Source: JALOLG01 sp963776935 (lineage in GTDB: Bacteria; Actinomycetota; Acidimicrobiia; Acidimicrobiales; Ilumatobacteraceae). From it: DNA of 64,000 nt. Under the pieces are notes generated by a model, which was given only the letters and a program-made list of their open reading frames with translations, made no database searches and was not told the DNA's origin. A program made the translations under genes and the position numbers. Below, piece by piece: positions 8,390-17,321 of the stretch. The stretch lies in assembly GCA_963776935.1 (NCBI GenBank), contig CAVZOP010000008.1, positions 1 through 64,000 of the forward strand. Direction: 5' to 3'. Each line of letters begins with the position of its first letter. The stretch's first letter is position 1.

Positions 8390-9887
8390 CTAGTCGACAA
8401 CCGCGGCGTCGACAACCGTGGCGCTGCCGTTCGCACTCGATGCCGGCGTCCACCTCGCCGCGGTGCGCAACGGGATGGAGAGCAAGGTGGTCAACACGCC
8501 GCCGGCGACGATCATCCACCAGATCCGATCGAACCGACCGAGCGCATCGTCGATGTCGGTCGCCCCCGACACGAATCCCACCGTGATCGCCACTCCCAAC
8601 GTGCCACCGAGTTGCCGCAGCGCCTGGTTGACCGCCCCGCCGACGCCGAACCGGTTGGGCGGCAACGACTGGCCGATCACGCTCGACAGCTGCGGGATGA
8701 TGAGCGCGACGCCCGTGCCGGTGAGCAGCATCGACGGCAGGTAGGCGGTCGCGAATGCGGTTTCGGCGTCGAATGTGACGAGCCGCCACGCGCCTCCAGG
8801 CCGCGTAGACGAGGCCGCCGATGACGACCAGCGGGCGCTGTCCGATGCGCGCCGCGAGCTTGCCGAAACCCGGTGCGAGCAGGGCCACGAGCAGCGGGCC
8901 TGGTGCGACGCCGAACCCGGCCTCGAGGATCGACCAGTTCCACACCGACGTCAGGAACAGGATGCTCGACAGGAACATCGCGCTGAACGCGATGCCGAAC
9001 ACGATCGTCGCCGCGTTCGCCCAGCGGAAGTTGTGTGACTCGAACAGTGAGAGGTCCATCGCCGGTGCCGGCGTGCGGGCCTGGTGAGCGACGAAGACGG
9101 CGAGGATCGCGACGCCGGCGACGATCGACGCAACGGTCGCGCCCGACGTCCATCCCCAGTCGTCGCCGCGCACGAGGCCGAGCGTCAGCAACACCGAGCC
9201 GGTGACGAGCAGGCCGACGCCGAGCGGCGCGGGGAGCATGCTCTCCGGGTCGCGGGACTCGCGCAGCGAGCGGCGTCCCATCACGATCGTTGCCACACCG
9301 ACCGGCAGGTTGATGACGAACACCCAACGCCAACCACCCCACTCGACGAGCGCTGCGCCGAGCGTCGGACCGACGGCGCCGGCCAGCGCCGCAGTGGCAC
9401 CCCAGATCGCGGCAGAGATCGGGATCCGCTCACGCGGCGTCGAGCGCAGGATGAGCGCCAGTGACGACGGCACGAGCGCCGCGCCGCCGACGGCCTGCAC
9501 GGCCCGGGCGGCGACGAGCATCACCGGGTTCGGCGCGATCGCACACAGCAACGACGCGCCCGTGAACAGCGCGACGCCGGCGAGGAACATCTGCTTGTGG
9601 CCGCGCCGGTCGGCGAGCTTGCCGAGCGGCACCAGCAGCGCCGCGAACACGATCGTGTAGCCGTTGAGCACCCACGACAACTGCGACGGCGCGACGTCGG
9701 GGAACGACGTGGTGATGTCGGGGAAAGCGACGAACAGCGCCGTCGTGTCCAGGAACACGGCGAAGGCGGCCACGCTGGCGATCAACAGCGTCCGCCGCGC
9801 GTGGTCGGAAGCGGGATCCGGTGGGTGAGCGGAGGATTCGGGGGCGGATACGGCAGGTTCGACGTCGGCACCGGTCATTGCGTTCAA
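8390..9887 (-). CDS. MFS drug exporter, DHA2 (14-TMS) type, frameshifted
   Basis: Proton-driven multidrug exporter of the EmrB/QacA group. ATG 9887 (MNAMTGADVEPAVS; an alternative ATG is at 9878). Transmembrane helix 1 reads LLIASVAAFAVFLDTTALFV. Motif A appears as GKLADRRGHKQMFLAG and motif C as GPTLGAALVEWGGWRW. A one-base shift near 8790 separates the last quarter (GVALIIPQLSSVIGQSLPPN, VGGAVNQALRQLGGTLG). About 498 residues. In operon with the HxlR gene. Three copies of a 20-bp repeat lie upstream at 9970-10083 and may be its control region. Confidence 0.8.
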
Positions 9888-9969
9888 TCATTGAACGAAC
9901 AAACCTCGGAACGCAAGCGACATCCGCCACACCGATCCACCGCCGCCGTCACCGCGCCCGCGGCGCACG

Positions 9970-10083
9970 AAATCGAACAGAACGACTGGACGTCGCCGGG
10001 CCTCGCGCGTCCGGTGTGCACGAAATCGAACAGAACGACCAGACGCGACACCGTCGGCGCGCCAAATCGAACAGAACGACTGG
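9970..10083. repeat. Three direct copies of a 20-bp sequence
   Basis: AAATCGAACAGAACGACTGG occurs at 9970-9989 and 10064-10083, and with two changes (..ACCAG) at 10023-10042. Spacing between starts is 53 and 41 bp, so this is not a regular tandem array or CRISPR. The copies lie between the stop of the anti-sigma gene (10138) and the start of the leftward MFS gene (9887), i.e. in its promoter region. They could be operators for a regulator such as HxlR, or relics of a small repeat. Confidence 0.7.
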
Positions 10084-10137
10084 GCGCGCCAGGGCGGCGG
10101 GGGCCGCGTGGGCCGCGTGGGCCGCCGGCCGAGGGGG

Positions 10138-12036
10138 TCAGCCGCCGGCGCCGGCGTCCGGGGCCGGGGCGGTGGAGGCGGGGACCTCGGCCACGACTGT
10201 CTCGGGCGGGGCGAAGCTGCCACTTCCGCTGTCACCGGCGGTGTCGAAGCCGATGTCGAACAGGACGTGCACACAGTCGCGGATCTCGCTGACCGGCGGA
10301 TCGGGGATCACCGCCGGAACTCCGTCGGCGCCGACCGCGGCGACCGCCTCGCACTCCGGTGGGATCGTCGAGAGCCCGGCGAGCGTCGAGTCCATCGCCT
10401 GGCGGCCCATCCCGAAGAAGAAGACACCGGCGAGGGGTGTGTCGATCGCGTTCGCATCGTCGGGCACCGACTGGAACAGTTCGACAACGGCACCACCGAT
10501 CGTCCCGATCGGAGAGACAAACCACTCGCCATCCGACTCGACGACCGAGATGCTCGGCAACTCGTTCGGGAAGCCGGCCGCGAAGAACAGCGAGAAGATC
10601 GCGCCACCGAACGGCGTCGGCCCTTCGCACACTCGGTGGCCCCCCTCGATGACGGAGTAGTTGCTGCCGGCCTGCGCGGCCCGCTGATCGATCCCCGGGA
10701 ACAGCCGCTCGATGCCGGGACCGGTGAGCTCGGTGCACCCGTCGCGCCGCGCCACGCGGAACGGTTGTGGTGCTTCCGACGCGTCGGTCGAGAACTCGAT
10801 CGGTTCGATCGTTCCGTCAGGGCGCGCGTACGTGGTGTTGTACGCCCCCTGCAGCACGCCGTCGGGGTCCTCGGACACCAGCACGACCTCAGCGATGGTC
10901 GCTGGGATCGGCTCACCGGCGGGCACGATGGCGAACCCACGGTCGTCGGTGAAGATCACCGTCGGGACCGTCGGATCGGCGTACATCACGAAGCCCCATG
11001 TCGAGGGGACGGTGCCGTCGACGACGAACGCTTCGGGAGTCATCGTGCGCCGATCACCAGTGCCCGACGTCTGCAGCTCGACACCACTGATCGACACGTT
11101 GAGGCCTTCGGCGCGTGCCTGCTCGATCGCGGCCTGGGCCTCGGGAACGAACAGCGACGAATAGCGCAACAGCGCGTCACCCTCACCTGGCGCCATTCTC
11201 GCGATCGCGCCTTCGAGATCGAGCGCCGCCAGCTGTTCGTAGAAGGCCACCGTCGCGGCCTCCGGCGATTCGGAGCCGACCCGCTCGATCGCCGCGGGTG
11301 GCGGGAACTCGGCACCATTGGCGAGCCGGACGTATTCGGCGACGGTGAAGCCGAGGCTCACGTACCACCGGCCATCGTGGGCGACGGTCGCCAGCATCAC
11401 GGGCGGATCTGTTCCGAACAACGGTTCCGATGTCTGACTCGCCACGAGGTCGTCGCCCACCACCTCGCGGACGATCGAACCGAGTGGGAACACCGCCGGA
11501 TCGAACGTCGCGTCGAGCGTGCCGCCGGTGACAGTGACGACTGCCAGGGCGGTGTCGAGGTTCTCGGTGGTCAGCGTCAGACCGGGGACCGCGACGTCGA
11601 TCCCCTCGACCGCGGCGAGCGAGAACGACTCGTCGAGAATTCCGACCCGCTCGACTTCGCTGGTCGCGTCCTCGAACACGGCACGCAGCGCGCCCAGCTC
11701 TTCGGGGAGCGCGACATCGATCATTCCGAGCACGTCCTCGCGTTCGAGCGCGTCGGCGAACGCCTGCACCGCCTCCTCGGGAGAATCGGCGCCACCCGGG
11801 TTGCCGGCGCCCTGGAAAGCCAGGGTCGAGATCCCGACACCACCCGCGATCACCGCGATCGTGGCGCCGATGCCGGCCGCCCGACGGCGTCGGTTGGGGG
11901 CGTCGACGAACGACGACGAGACGGTGATCTCGTGGGGCTGGCGGACGGTGACAGGTGCGTGATCGGCGAGCTCGTGGAGACGGCGCCGCAGCAGCGTCTC
12001 GATCTCGCCGATGTCCGAGTCGGTCGGGCCGTTCAC
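10138..12036 (-). CDS. Membrane-anchored anti-sigma-like protein with large extracytoplasmic region
   Basis: A 632-residue protein. The short cytoplasmic N-terminus (about 1-50; EIETLLRRRLHELADHA) is followed by one transmembrane helix (GIGATIAVIAGGVGISTLAF, about 54-73) and a large extracytoplasmic part. That part has two repeats of a lipoprotein-like NTF2/LppX-type layout beginning SPEEAVQAFADALEREDVLG and SPEAATVAFYEQLAALDLEG. The C-terminus is Ala/Pro-rich. GTG 12036 overlaps the sigma gene stop by 4 bp (GTGA), so the two are translationally coupled. The gene pair and topology indicate control of the sigma factor across the membrane. No zinc-binding HxxxCxxC anti-sigma motif is seen, so the function is inferred from context. 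Confidence 0.65.
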   Translation of the reverse strand: MNGPTDSDIGEIETLLRRRLHELADHAPVTVRQPHEITVSSSFVDAPNRRRRAAGIGATIAVIAGGVGISTLAFQGAGNPGGADSPEEAVQAFADALEREDVLGMIDVALPEELGALRAVFEDATSEVERVGILDESFSLAAVEGIDVAVPGLTLTTENLDTALAVVTVTGGTLDATFDPAVFPLGSIVREVVGDDLVASQTSEPLFGTDPPVMLATVAHDGRWYVSLGFTVAEYVRLANGAEFPPPAAIERVGSESPEAATVAFYEQLAALDLEGAIARMAPGEGDALLRYSSLFVPEAQAAIEQARAEGLNVSISGVELQTSGTGDRRTMTPEAFVVDGTVPSTWGFVMYADPTVPTVIFTDDRGFAIVPAGEPIPATIAEVVLVSEDPDGVLQGAYNTTYARPDGTIEPIEFSTDASEAPQPFRVARRDGCTELTGPGIERLFPGIDQRAAQAGSNYSVIEGGHRVCEGPTPFGGAIFSLFFAAGFPNELPSISVVESDGEWFVSPIGTIGGAVVELFQSVPDDANAIDTPLAGVFFFGMGRQAMDSTLAGLSTIPPECEAVAAVGADGVPAVIPDPPVSEIRDCVHVLFDIGFDTAGDSGSGSFAPPETVVAEVPASTAPAPDAGAGG

Positions 12037-12530
12037 TTGATCACCTCACGGAGTTGGGCCAAGCCACGTTTCACATGGCTGCGGACGGTCGCCCGCCGGC
12101 ATTTCAGGATGTCGGCGATCTCGGCGTCGTCGAGATCACACAGGTAGCGCAACACGATCGCGGTGCGCTGGCGGATCGGCAGCGCCGCGAGCGCGTCGCG
12201 CAGCTCCATCAACCCGACGTCGAGCTCGACGTCGCGAGCCGGCTCCGGGCTCGGCGCACGCGTCGTGTGACGGTGGAGCGTCCGGCACCGGTTCACGACC
12301 GCGACCCTGAGATACGGGAGCGGTTCGTCGAGTGTGGCGATGCGAGGCCCGACCTTGGAGAACACGTCGTGAACGACGTCCTCGGCAACCGGGCCAGAAC
12401 CCGTCAGTACGTACGCGACACGGAGGAGCTGGCGGTACGCCGTCGCGTACACCGCTGCCGAGCCACTCCAATCGCTCGCCGACGGGGGTGCGCTGGCGCC
12501 GGTCACGATGATGTCCATTACCTCTCTCAC
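12033..12530 (-). CDS. ECF sigma factor, SigE-like family
   Basis: A 165-residue ECF sigma factor. Region 2 reads LLRVAYVLTGSGPVAEDVVHDVF, the usual 'A..L.G....AED..Q..F'. Region 4 has ALAALPIRQRTAIVLRYLCDLDDAEIADIL and the HTH CRRATVRSHVKRGLAQLRE in outline. ATG at 12530 or 12518 (MDIIVTGAS). Its stop overlaps the start of the downstream membrane protein, its likely antagonist. Similar in design to the pair at 54578-56904. Confidence 0.85.
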   Translation of the reverse strand: MREVMDIIVTGASAPPSASDWSGSAAVYATAYRQLLRVAYVLTGSGPVAEDVVHDVFSKVGPRIATLDEPLPYLRVAVVNRCRTLHRHTTRAPSPEPARDVELDVGLMELRDALAALPIRQRTAIVLRYLCDLDDAEIADILKCRRATVRSHVKRGLAQLREVIK

Positions 12531-12627
12531 GCCTGGGCGGCGCGATCTGTTGCAGTCCTATCATCAGATCTCGTCCGATCGCCTGAACCAGGGCGGCACA
12601 AACGACGCGACACGACTGGGGCCGACG

Positions 12628-13831
12628 ATGACGTTGACCGTGCAAGCGCAAAAGCCGATCCATGCCGCGCGTCCGCTCGCGTACGACGGCGCAGTCGACG
12701 CCGACGGGCACATCCTCGAGCCGCCAGACCTCTGGGAGACGTACATCGACCCCGAAGTACCGCGACCGGGCGCTGCGGATCGTCGTGGACGAGAACGGGC
12801 TCGAGGAGCTGCTCATCGACGGCAAGCGGTCGACGATGGCGCGCAAGGGATTTCCGTCGACGCTCGGGGCGATGGGTGACCCCGATCTGCGCGCGATGCA
12901 GTTCGACCCGGAACGCACCTACCTCCGCGAGTCGCCGTTCGGTGCGATGGATCCGCACGAGCGGCTCGCCGTGCTCGACGCCGAGAACATCGACATCGCC
13001 ATCCTCTACACGACCGTCGGCCTGCTCTGGGAAGCCGAGCTGGAGGACCCGGAGCTCTCGCAGGCGTACACCCGGGCCTACAACCGATGGATCTGCGAGT
13101 TCTGTGCCGACTCGCCACGCCTGGTTCCGACCGCCCACTTGTCGCTCACCGATCCGGTCGCCGCGGCCAAGGAGCTCGAACGGGCGGTCGGCGAGGGCGC
13201 CAAGGGCGCCTACGTGGCGCCGTTCAGCCACACCGGCCGCCCGCTCGGTCACCCCGACCACAACCCGGTGTTCGCCGCCGCCCAGGACCTCGGTGTGCCG
13301 TTCGCGATCCACCCCACGTTCGAACCGCAGTGGACCAAGGGCACCCGCATGGGCTCGTGGGAGAACGTGAAGCAGCTCCGCCTGCTGGCCTCGGTACAGG
13401 CGTCCGACGGTGTGCGCCACCAGTTCACGACCCTGTTCGACTACGGCGTGTTCGACCAGTTCCCCCGGCTCAAGGTGCTCGTGCTCGAGTCGGGCGGCGG
13501 CTGGATCGGGTACTGGCTCGATCGCATCGACGCCGTCTACGGCCACACGTTCATCGGGCAGCGGGTGCCGCTCGACCACAAGCCGAGCGACTACTTCCGG
13601 GAGCGGATCTGGATCAGCTGCGACCCCGACGAGCGCACGATCCCGGCACTCGCCCAGCGGTTCGGTGTCGAGCGGTTCATGTGGGCGTCGGACTTCCCAC
13701 ACGCCGATCACACGCCGGAGTACGTCGACGACCTCGACGAGCTGGCGAGCGCCTTCTCCGACCGCGATCGGGTCAAGTTCCTCGGCGACAACGCCCGCCA
13801 CTTGTTCGATCTTCCTGCGGGCCGCCCCTGA
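12628..13831 (+). CDS. Amidohydrolase-family TIM-barrel metal-dependent hydrolase, frameshifted
   Basis: Amidohydrolase_2-type enzyme (relatives include ACMSD-like decarboxylases and hydrolases). ATG 12628, then VDADGHILEPPDLWETYIDP, the metal-binding DxxxH variant. A likely extra C in a CCCC run near 12750 shifts the frame; the rest continues KYRDRALRIVVDENGLEELL. Later boxes are AIHPTFEPQW (His ligand) and RFMWASDFPHADHTPE (catalytic Asp/His region). About 400 residues. Preceded by a 97-bp gap shared with the divergent sigma gene. The substrate is unknown; many actinobacterial homologues accompany aromatic or sterol catabolism. Confidence 0.8.
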
Positions 13832-13881
13832 TCCGCCTTCACCCCGGCGCGGGCACGATCGGGCTACGGTGATATCGAGCC

Positions 13882-14379
13882 ATGGGACTGTTCAAGCGCC
13901 GCAGTGACGACCCGGAGGAGCTGGTACGCCTTCGGACCGGTCTGGGCGAGCTCCGTGAACGGCTCGACGACTCCGACGCCGACAAGCTCGTCCTCGTCGA
14001 CAAGATCCGCACGTTGACCGAGCGGATGGAGACCCCGATCACGGCACCGCCACCCGAGCCGCCGGCACCGAGCGCGTCGCCGCCGGTCGCCGCCGCCGAG
14101 CTCGAGGCGGTCCGGGCCCAGATCGCCCGCCTGACCGTTCGCCTGGAGGCGCTCGATCGCCGGATCACGACCATCTCGACCGAGCTCGCCAACCAGCTCG
14201 GCGAGCTGAGCGACGACATCGACACCCTCGGCAAGCGCACGGAAGCCGAGGCGATCGACGAGGCCACCCTCGTCGACCTCCGCGACGCTCAGACCCGCCT
14301 CGCCAACGAACAAGCCCGCTACCAGATCGCCTTCCGCCAAGACCTCGCCGAGATCGCCGAAAGGTGGAGGAGGGTCTGA
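13882..14379 (+). CDS. Coiled-coil protein of unknown function
   Basis: A 165-residue cytoplasmic protein I do not recognise. The N-terminus MGLFKRRSDDPEELVRLRTG is followed by heptad-like leucine repeats (about 13-52), a Pro/Ala linker (about 53-72), and a second long helical region (about 73-165; LEAVRAQIARLTVRLEALD, LGELSDDIDTLGKR). The composition is charged, with no cysteine. The layout suggests a self-associating scaffold or a partner of a membrane complex. Convergent with the UPF0182 gene, with a hairpin over both stops. Confidence 0.55.
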   Translation: MGLFKRRSDDPEELVRLRTGLGELRERLDDSDADKLVLVDKIRTLTERMETPITAPPPEPPAPSASPPVAAAELEAVRAQIARLTVRLEALDRRITTISTELANQLGELSDDIDTLGKRTEAEAIDEATLVDLRDAQTRLANEQARYQIAFRQDLAEIAERWRRV

Positions 14380-14388
14380 GCCCTCCTC
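14367..14388. terminator. Short bidirectional hairpin over convergent stops
   Basis: GAGGAGGG (14367-14374) and CCCTCCTC (14381-14388) form an 8-bp perfect stem with a 6-nt loop. It overlaps the stop of the rightward coiled-coil gene (14379) and abuts the stop of the leftward UPF0182 gene (14389), so it can serve both. Confidence 0.45.
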
Positions 14389-17310
14389 TCACCCCTCCTC
14401 GATGAGTTCCAGTGCTCGGGCGATGAGCTCGCGGGCTTCGTCGACGCGATCCTGGTAGGCGCCGAGATCGCCGGTCGAGCGCAGCTGAGCCTCGGCCTCG
14501 GTGAACAGAGCCTCGGCCTCGGCGAGCAGATCGGCAGCCGTGGCACCGTCATCGATCGGCGGACGGGTGTCTTCGGTCGCAGGTTCGGTGGTCTCGTCGC
14601 CGGGCGTGGACTCGTCTGGCGCACTGTTGTCGGGTATCTCACCCGAGGTGTCCGGGACGCGGTCTCCGACGTCGGCATCGAAACCCGGGAACAGCAACGC
14701 GAACGCCTCGGTGAGTGACGGCGCGTGCACTGCCTGCTCGTTGTACGAGACGATCACGTATCGGTACTCGGTGACGACGGGGATCTGGCTCCCCTGCTGC
14801 TGGACCTCGATGTAGAACGGGCGGACGAACACCAACCCGTCGCCGATCGGCACGAGCTGCATGTCGCCGAAGCGAACCTGGGTGCCGCTCTCCACGTTGT
14901 CCTGCAGCGAGATCTCGCGGCTGATCAGCGGTTCCGTCTCGGCCTGGCTCGCCACCCTGAGGGGTCCTTCGGGGAGGTCTCCCTGCACCACGTAGGCGGT
15001 CAGCCGTCCGTACGACTCAGGGTCGCTGGATGCCGTCATGTACGCCTGCAGCTCGGTTCGCAGGTCGTCGCTCGAGAACGGGACAAACGGGCGCAGCAGC
15101 ACGAATTCGCTCTGGCCGGTCACTTGGTTGCGGAACAGCGTGTAGTAGGGAACGAAACGAGCGGCTTGTGACTCGGTCGCGAACTCCGTCGCCGTGACCT
15201 CCTGTTCCGGATCGCCGGAGACCGACGTCGTCGACTCCCGAGGTGCGACGCTCGGTGCCTGGGCGACCGACCACGCCCCCTCGCGCTGGAAGAAGCTCTC
15301 GGGCGCGAGTTGGTACTTGGAGTACAGGTCGGTCTGGGCCCGGAACAGGTCCTCGGGATATCGAAGGTGGTCGCGCAGCTCCGACGGCATCTCGGCGATC
15401 GGTTCGAAGAGATCGGGGAACGCGCTCCGCCACGCTTTGAGGATCGGATCGTCGTCATCGGCCGTATAGAACGTGACCGAGCCGTCGTAGGCGTCGACGG
15501 TGGCCTTCACACTGTTGCGGACGTAGTTCGCATCGCGCGGGATCCCGGAGTTCGCCGTGAGCTCGACGTTGCCGATGCGCTGGGCGTACGGAAAGCTCTC
15601 CGTGGACGTGTAGCCGTCGAGCACCCACGTGACGGCACCGTCGATCACGACGGGGTACGGGTCGCCGTCGAACGACAAGAACGGTGCGAGCTTCGCCACC
15701 CGATCGCGAACGTCGCGGACCCACAGCATCTGCGAGTCGGGATTGATCGCGCCCGATCCGACGACGTTGTAGTCGAGAAACGCCAGAGCGAACGCAGCCC
15801 GGCGGGCGAACGACGACATGCGTACGCCGCGCGTCCCCTCGTAGACGACGTTGTCGCCGCAGTCGCGCTCGGTGGTGTCGGTGCGGGCGATGGCATAGTT
15901 CGTCAGGCTCGGGCTGAAATACAGCTCGGGCCGGGTCAGCTCGACGTCCTGGTAGTCAGGACGGTCCGTGCTGGTGACCCGGCTCGCGGGCGCCAGCACG
16001 ACACCGCATCCGCGGGTGTTCGCGAGGTGTTTTCCCTGCCAACTCTGGTTGGCGCTCCCGCCGAGATCGAGCTCACGGGCGGCGATGAGCACCTCCTGCA
16101 GCTGCCCGTCGAGCGTGTAGCGGTCGACATCGAGATCGTCGATGGCGAGCCCGGCAACCTGGCCTTCGTCGACGCGGAACCGCGACTTCATTTCGACCGG
16201 ATTCAGCAGCCGGACGTCGCGGAGCGGCGAGAGGTCGGATTCGACCTCAGCGGCCGTCAGGGTGCCGAATTCGACATCTCGGACGAGGACGTCATCGAGT
16301 GCCATCGCCTGGCGCGTCGCGATCACGTTGCGATCGATATACGGCGCCTCGCGGTCGGCCTGATTGGGTTCCACGATGAGTGACTGCACGAGCGCCGGGA
16401 AGATGAGCCCACCGATCAGCAACACGACGAGCCACAAACCGGACGCCACCAGCGGCACTCGCCATCGATTGGTGCGGATCGTCGACAAGAACAGCGCCGC
16501 GGTGAGCAGGGCGATGAGAACCAACAGCATCAGCGCTGGGAGCTGGGCGTTGACGACGGCGTACGTCGCACCCTGAACGAACCCGCGACGCTCGTTCGTG
16601 AGTTGATAGCGGGTGAGCCAGTAGTCGGCCGCCTTGAGCGTCGCCAGCACCGCGAGCAGAACGGCGAGGTGGGCCTTCGTTGCTGGGCGCACGCTCGGGG
16701 TCGACGAGGCGAAGATCACACCACCGTTCAGCAGGTGCGCGGCAAGCGTGAGCAGCAGCACGACCACCATCGCCGCGAACAGCCAATCGACGACGAACGA
16801 GATGAACGGCAGCTCGAACACGTAGAAGCCGACGTCGGCGCCGAACTGCGCGTCCTTCACACCGAACGACGTGCTGTTGCGGAACAGCAACCAGTCCTGC
16901 CAGTGACCGGCGGCGGGGAGGGCGAGGAAAAGCGCGAGCACTGCCGCCGTGCAGTAGCGCACGAGGCGGAGGCGATGGCCGAACACCTCGTGGAAGCGCT
17001 CGACGTACGGGTGCACGTTGGCAGGGAACGCCTTGGGCGCGGTCCGGTCGGCGATGTACAGGTGGAGGCCGGCAAGTACCAGGAACAGGACCAGGAACGC
17101 CAGGAACAACACGACCTTCGTCCACAGCACACCCCAGAAGACGTCGCTGCGCCCGAGCGAGTCGTGCCACAGGTAATCGACGTAGAAGCGAGCGAGTGCC
17201 CGCCCGAAGATGATCAGGAAGAACAGGAGGACGGCGATGACGATGAGGACGATGCGGCCGCTGACCCTGCCGAAGGCGCGGCGACGTGGAAGATCGGTAG
17301 GACGCCGCAT
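14389..17310 (-). CDS. UPF0182-family integral membrane protein
   Basis: A 973-residue protein of the UPF0182 family found throughout actinobacteria. About seven transmembrane helices fill the first 340 residues (first: RIVLIVIAVLLFFLIIFGRAL; then RFYVDYLWHDSLGRSDVFW, a family signature). A long extracytoplasmic domain follows (NVIATRQAMALDDVLVRD, GAINPDSQMLWVRDVRDRV, VVTEYRYVIVSYNEQAVHAP). The C-terminal 100 residues are an acidic linker and a coiled coil. ATG 17310 was chosen because it begins the conserved N-terminus just before helix 1. The biochemical role is unknown; it is likely a cell-envelope protein. Confidence 0.9.
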   Translation of the reverse strand: MRRPTDLPRRRAFGRVSGRIVLIVIAVLLFFLIIFGRALARFYVDYLWHDSLGRSDVFWGVLWTKVVLFLAFLVLFLVLAGLHLYIADRTAPKAFPANVHPYVERFHEVFGHRLRLVRYCTAAVLALFLALPAAGHWQDWLLFRNSTSFGVKDAQFGADVGFYVFELPFISFVVDWLFAAMVVVLLLTLAAHLLNGGVIFASSTPSVRPATKAHLAVLLAVLATLKAADYWLTRYQLTNERRGFVQGATYAVVNAQLPALMLLVLIALLTAALFLSTIRTNRWRVPLVASGLWLVVLLIGGLIFPALVQSLIVEPNQADREAPYIDRNVIATRQAMALDDVLVRDVEFGTLTAAEVESDLSPLRDVRLLNPVEMKSRFRVDEGQVAGLAIDDLDVDRYTLDGQLQEVLIAARELDLGGSANQSWQGKHLANTRGCGVVLAPASRVTSTDRPDYQDVELTRPELYFSPSLTNYAIARTDTTERDCGDNVVYEGTRGVRMSSFARRAAFALAFLDYNVVGSGAINPDSQMLWVRDVRDRVAKLAPFLSFDGDPYPVVIDGAVTWVLDGYTSTESFPYAQRIGNVELTANSGIPRDANYVRNSVKATVDAYDGSVTFYTADDDDPILKAWRSAFPDLFEPIAEMPSELRDHLRYPEDLFRAQTDLYSKYQLAPESFFQREGAWSVAQAPSVAPRESTTSVSGDPEQEVTATEFATESQAARFVPYYTLFRNQVTGQSEFVLLRPFVPFSSDDLRTELQAYMTASSDPESYGRLTAYVVQGDLPEGPLRVASQAETEPLISREISLQDNVESGTQVRFGDMQLVPIGDGLVFVRPFYIEVQQQGSQIPVVTEYRYVIVSYNEQAVHAPSLTEAFALLFPGFDADVGDRVPDTSGEIPDNSAPDESTPGDETTEPATEDTRPPIDDGATAADLLAEAEALFTEAEAQLRSTGDLGAYQDRVDEARELIARALELIEEG

Positions 17311-17321
17311 CGGCGGCGAGG

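Noticed and set aside
9970..10083. CRISPR-like array
   Set aside because: Only three copies, 20 bp, unequal spacing (53 and 41 bp), one copy diverged, and no cas genes nearby.
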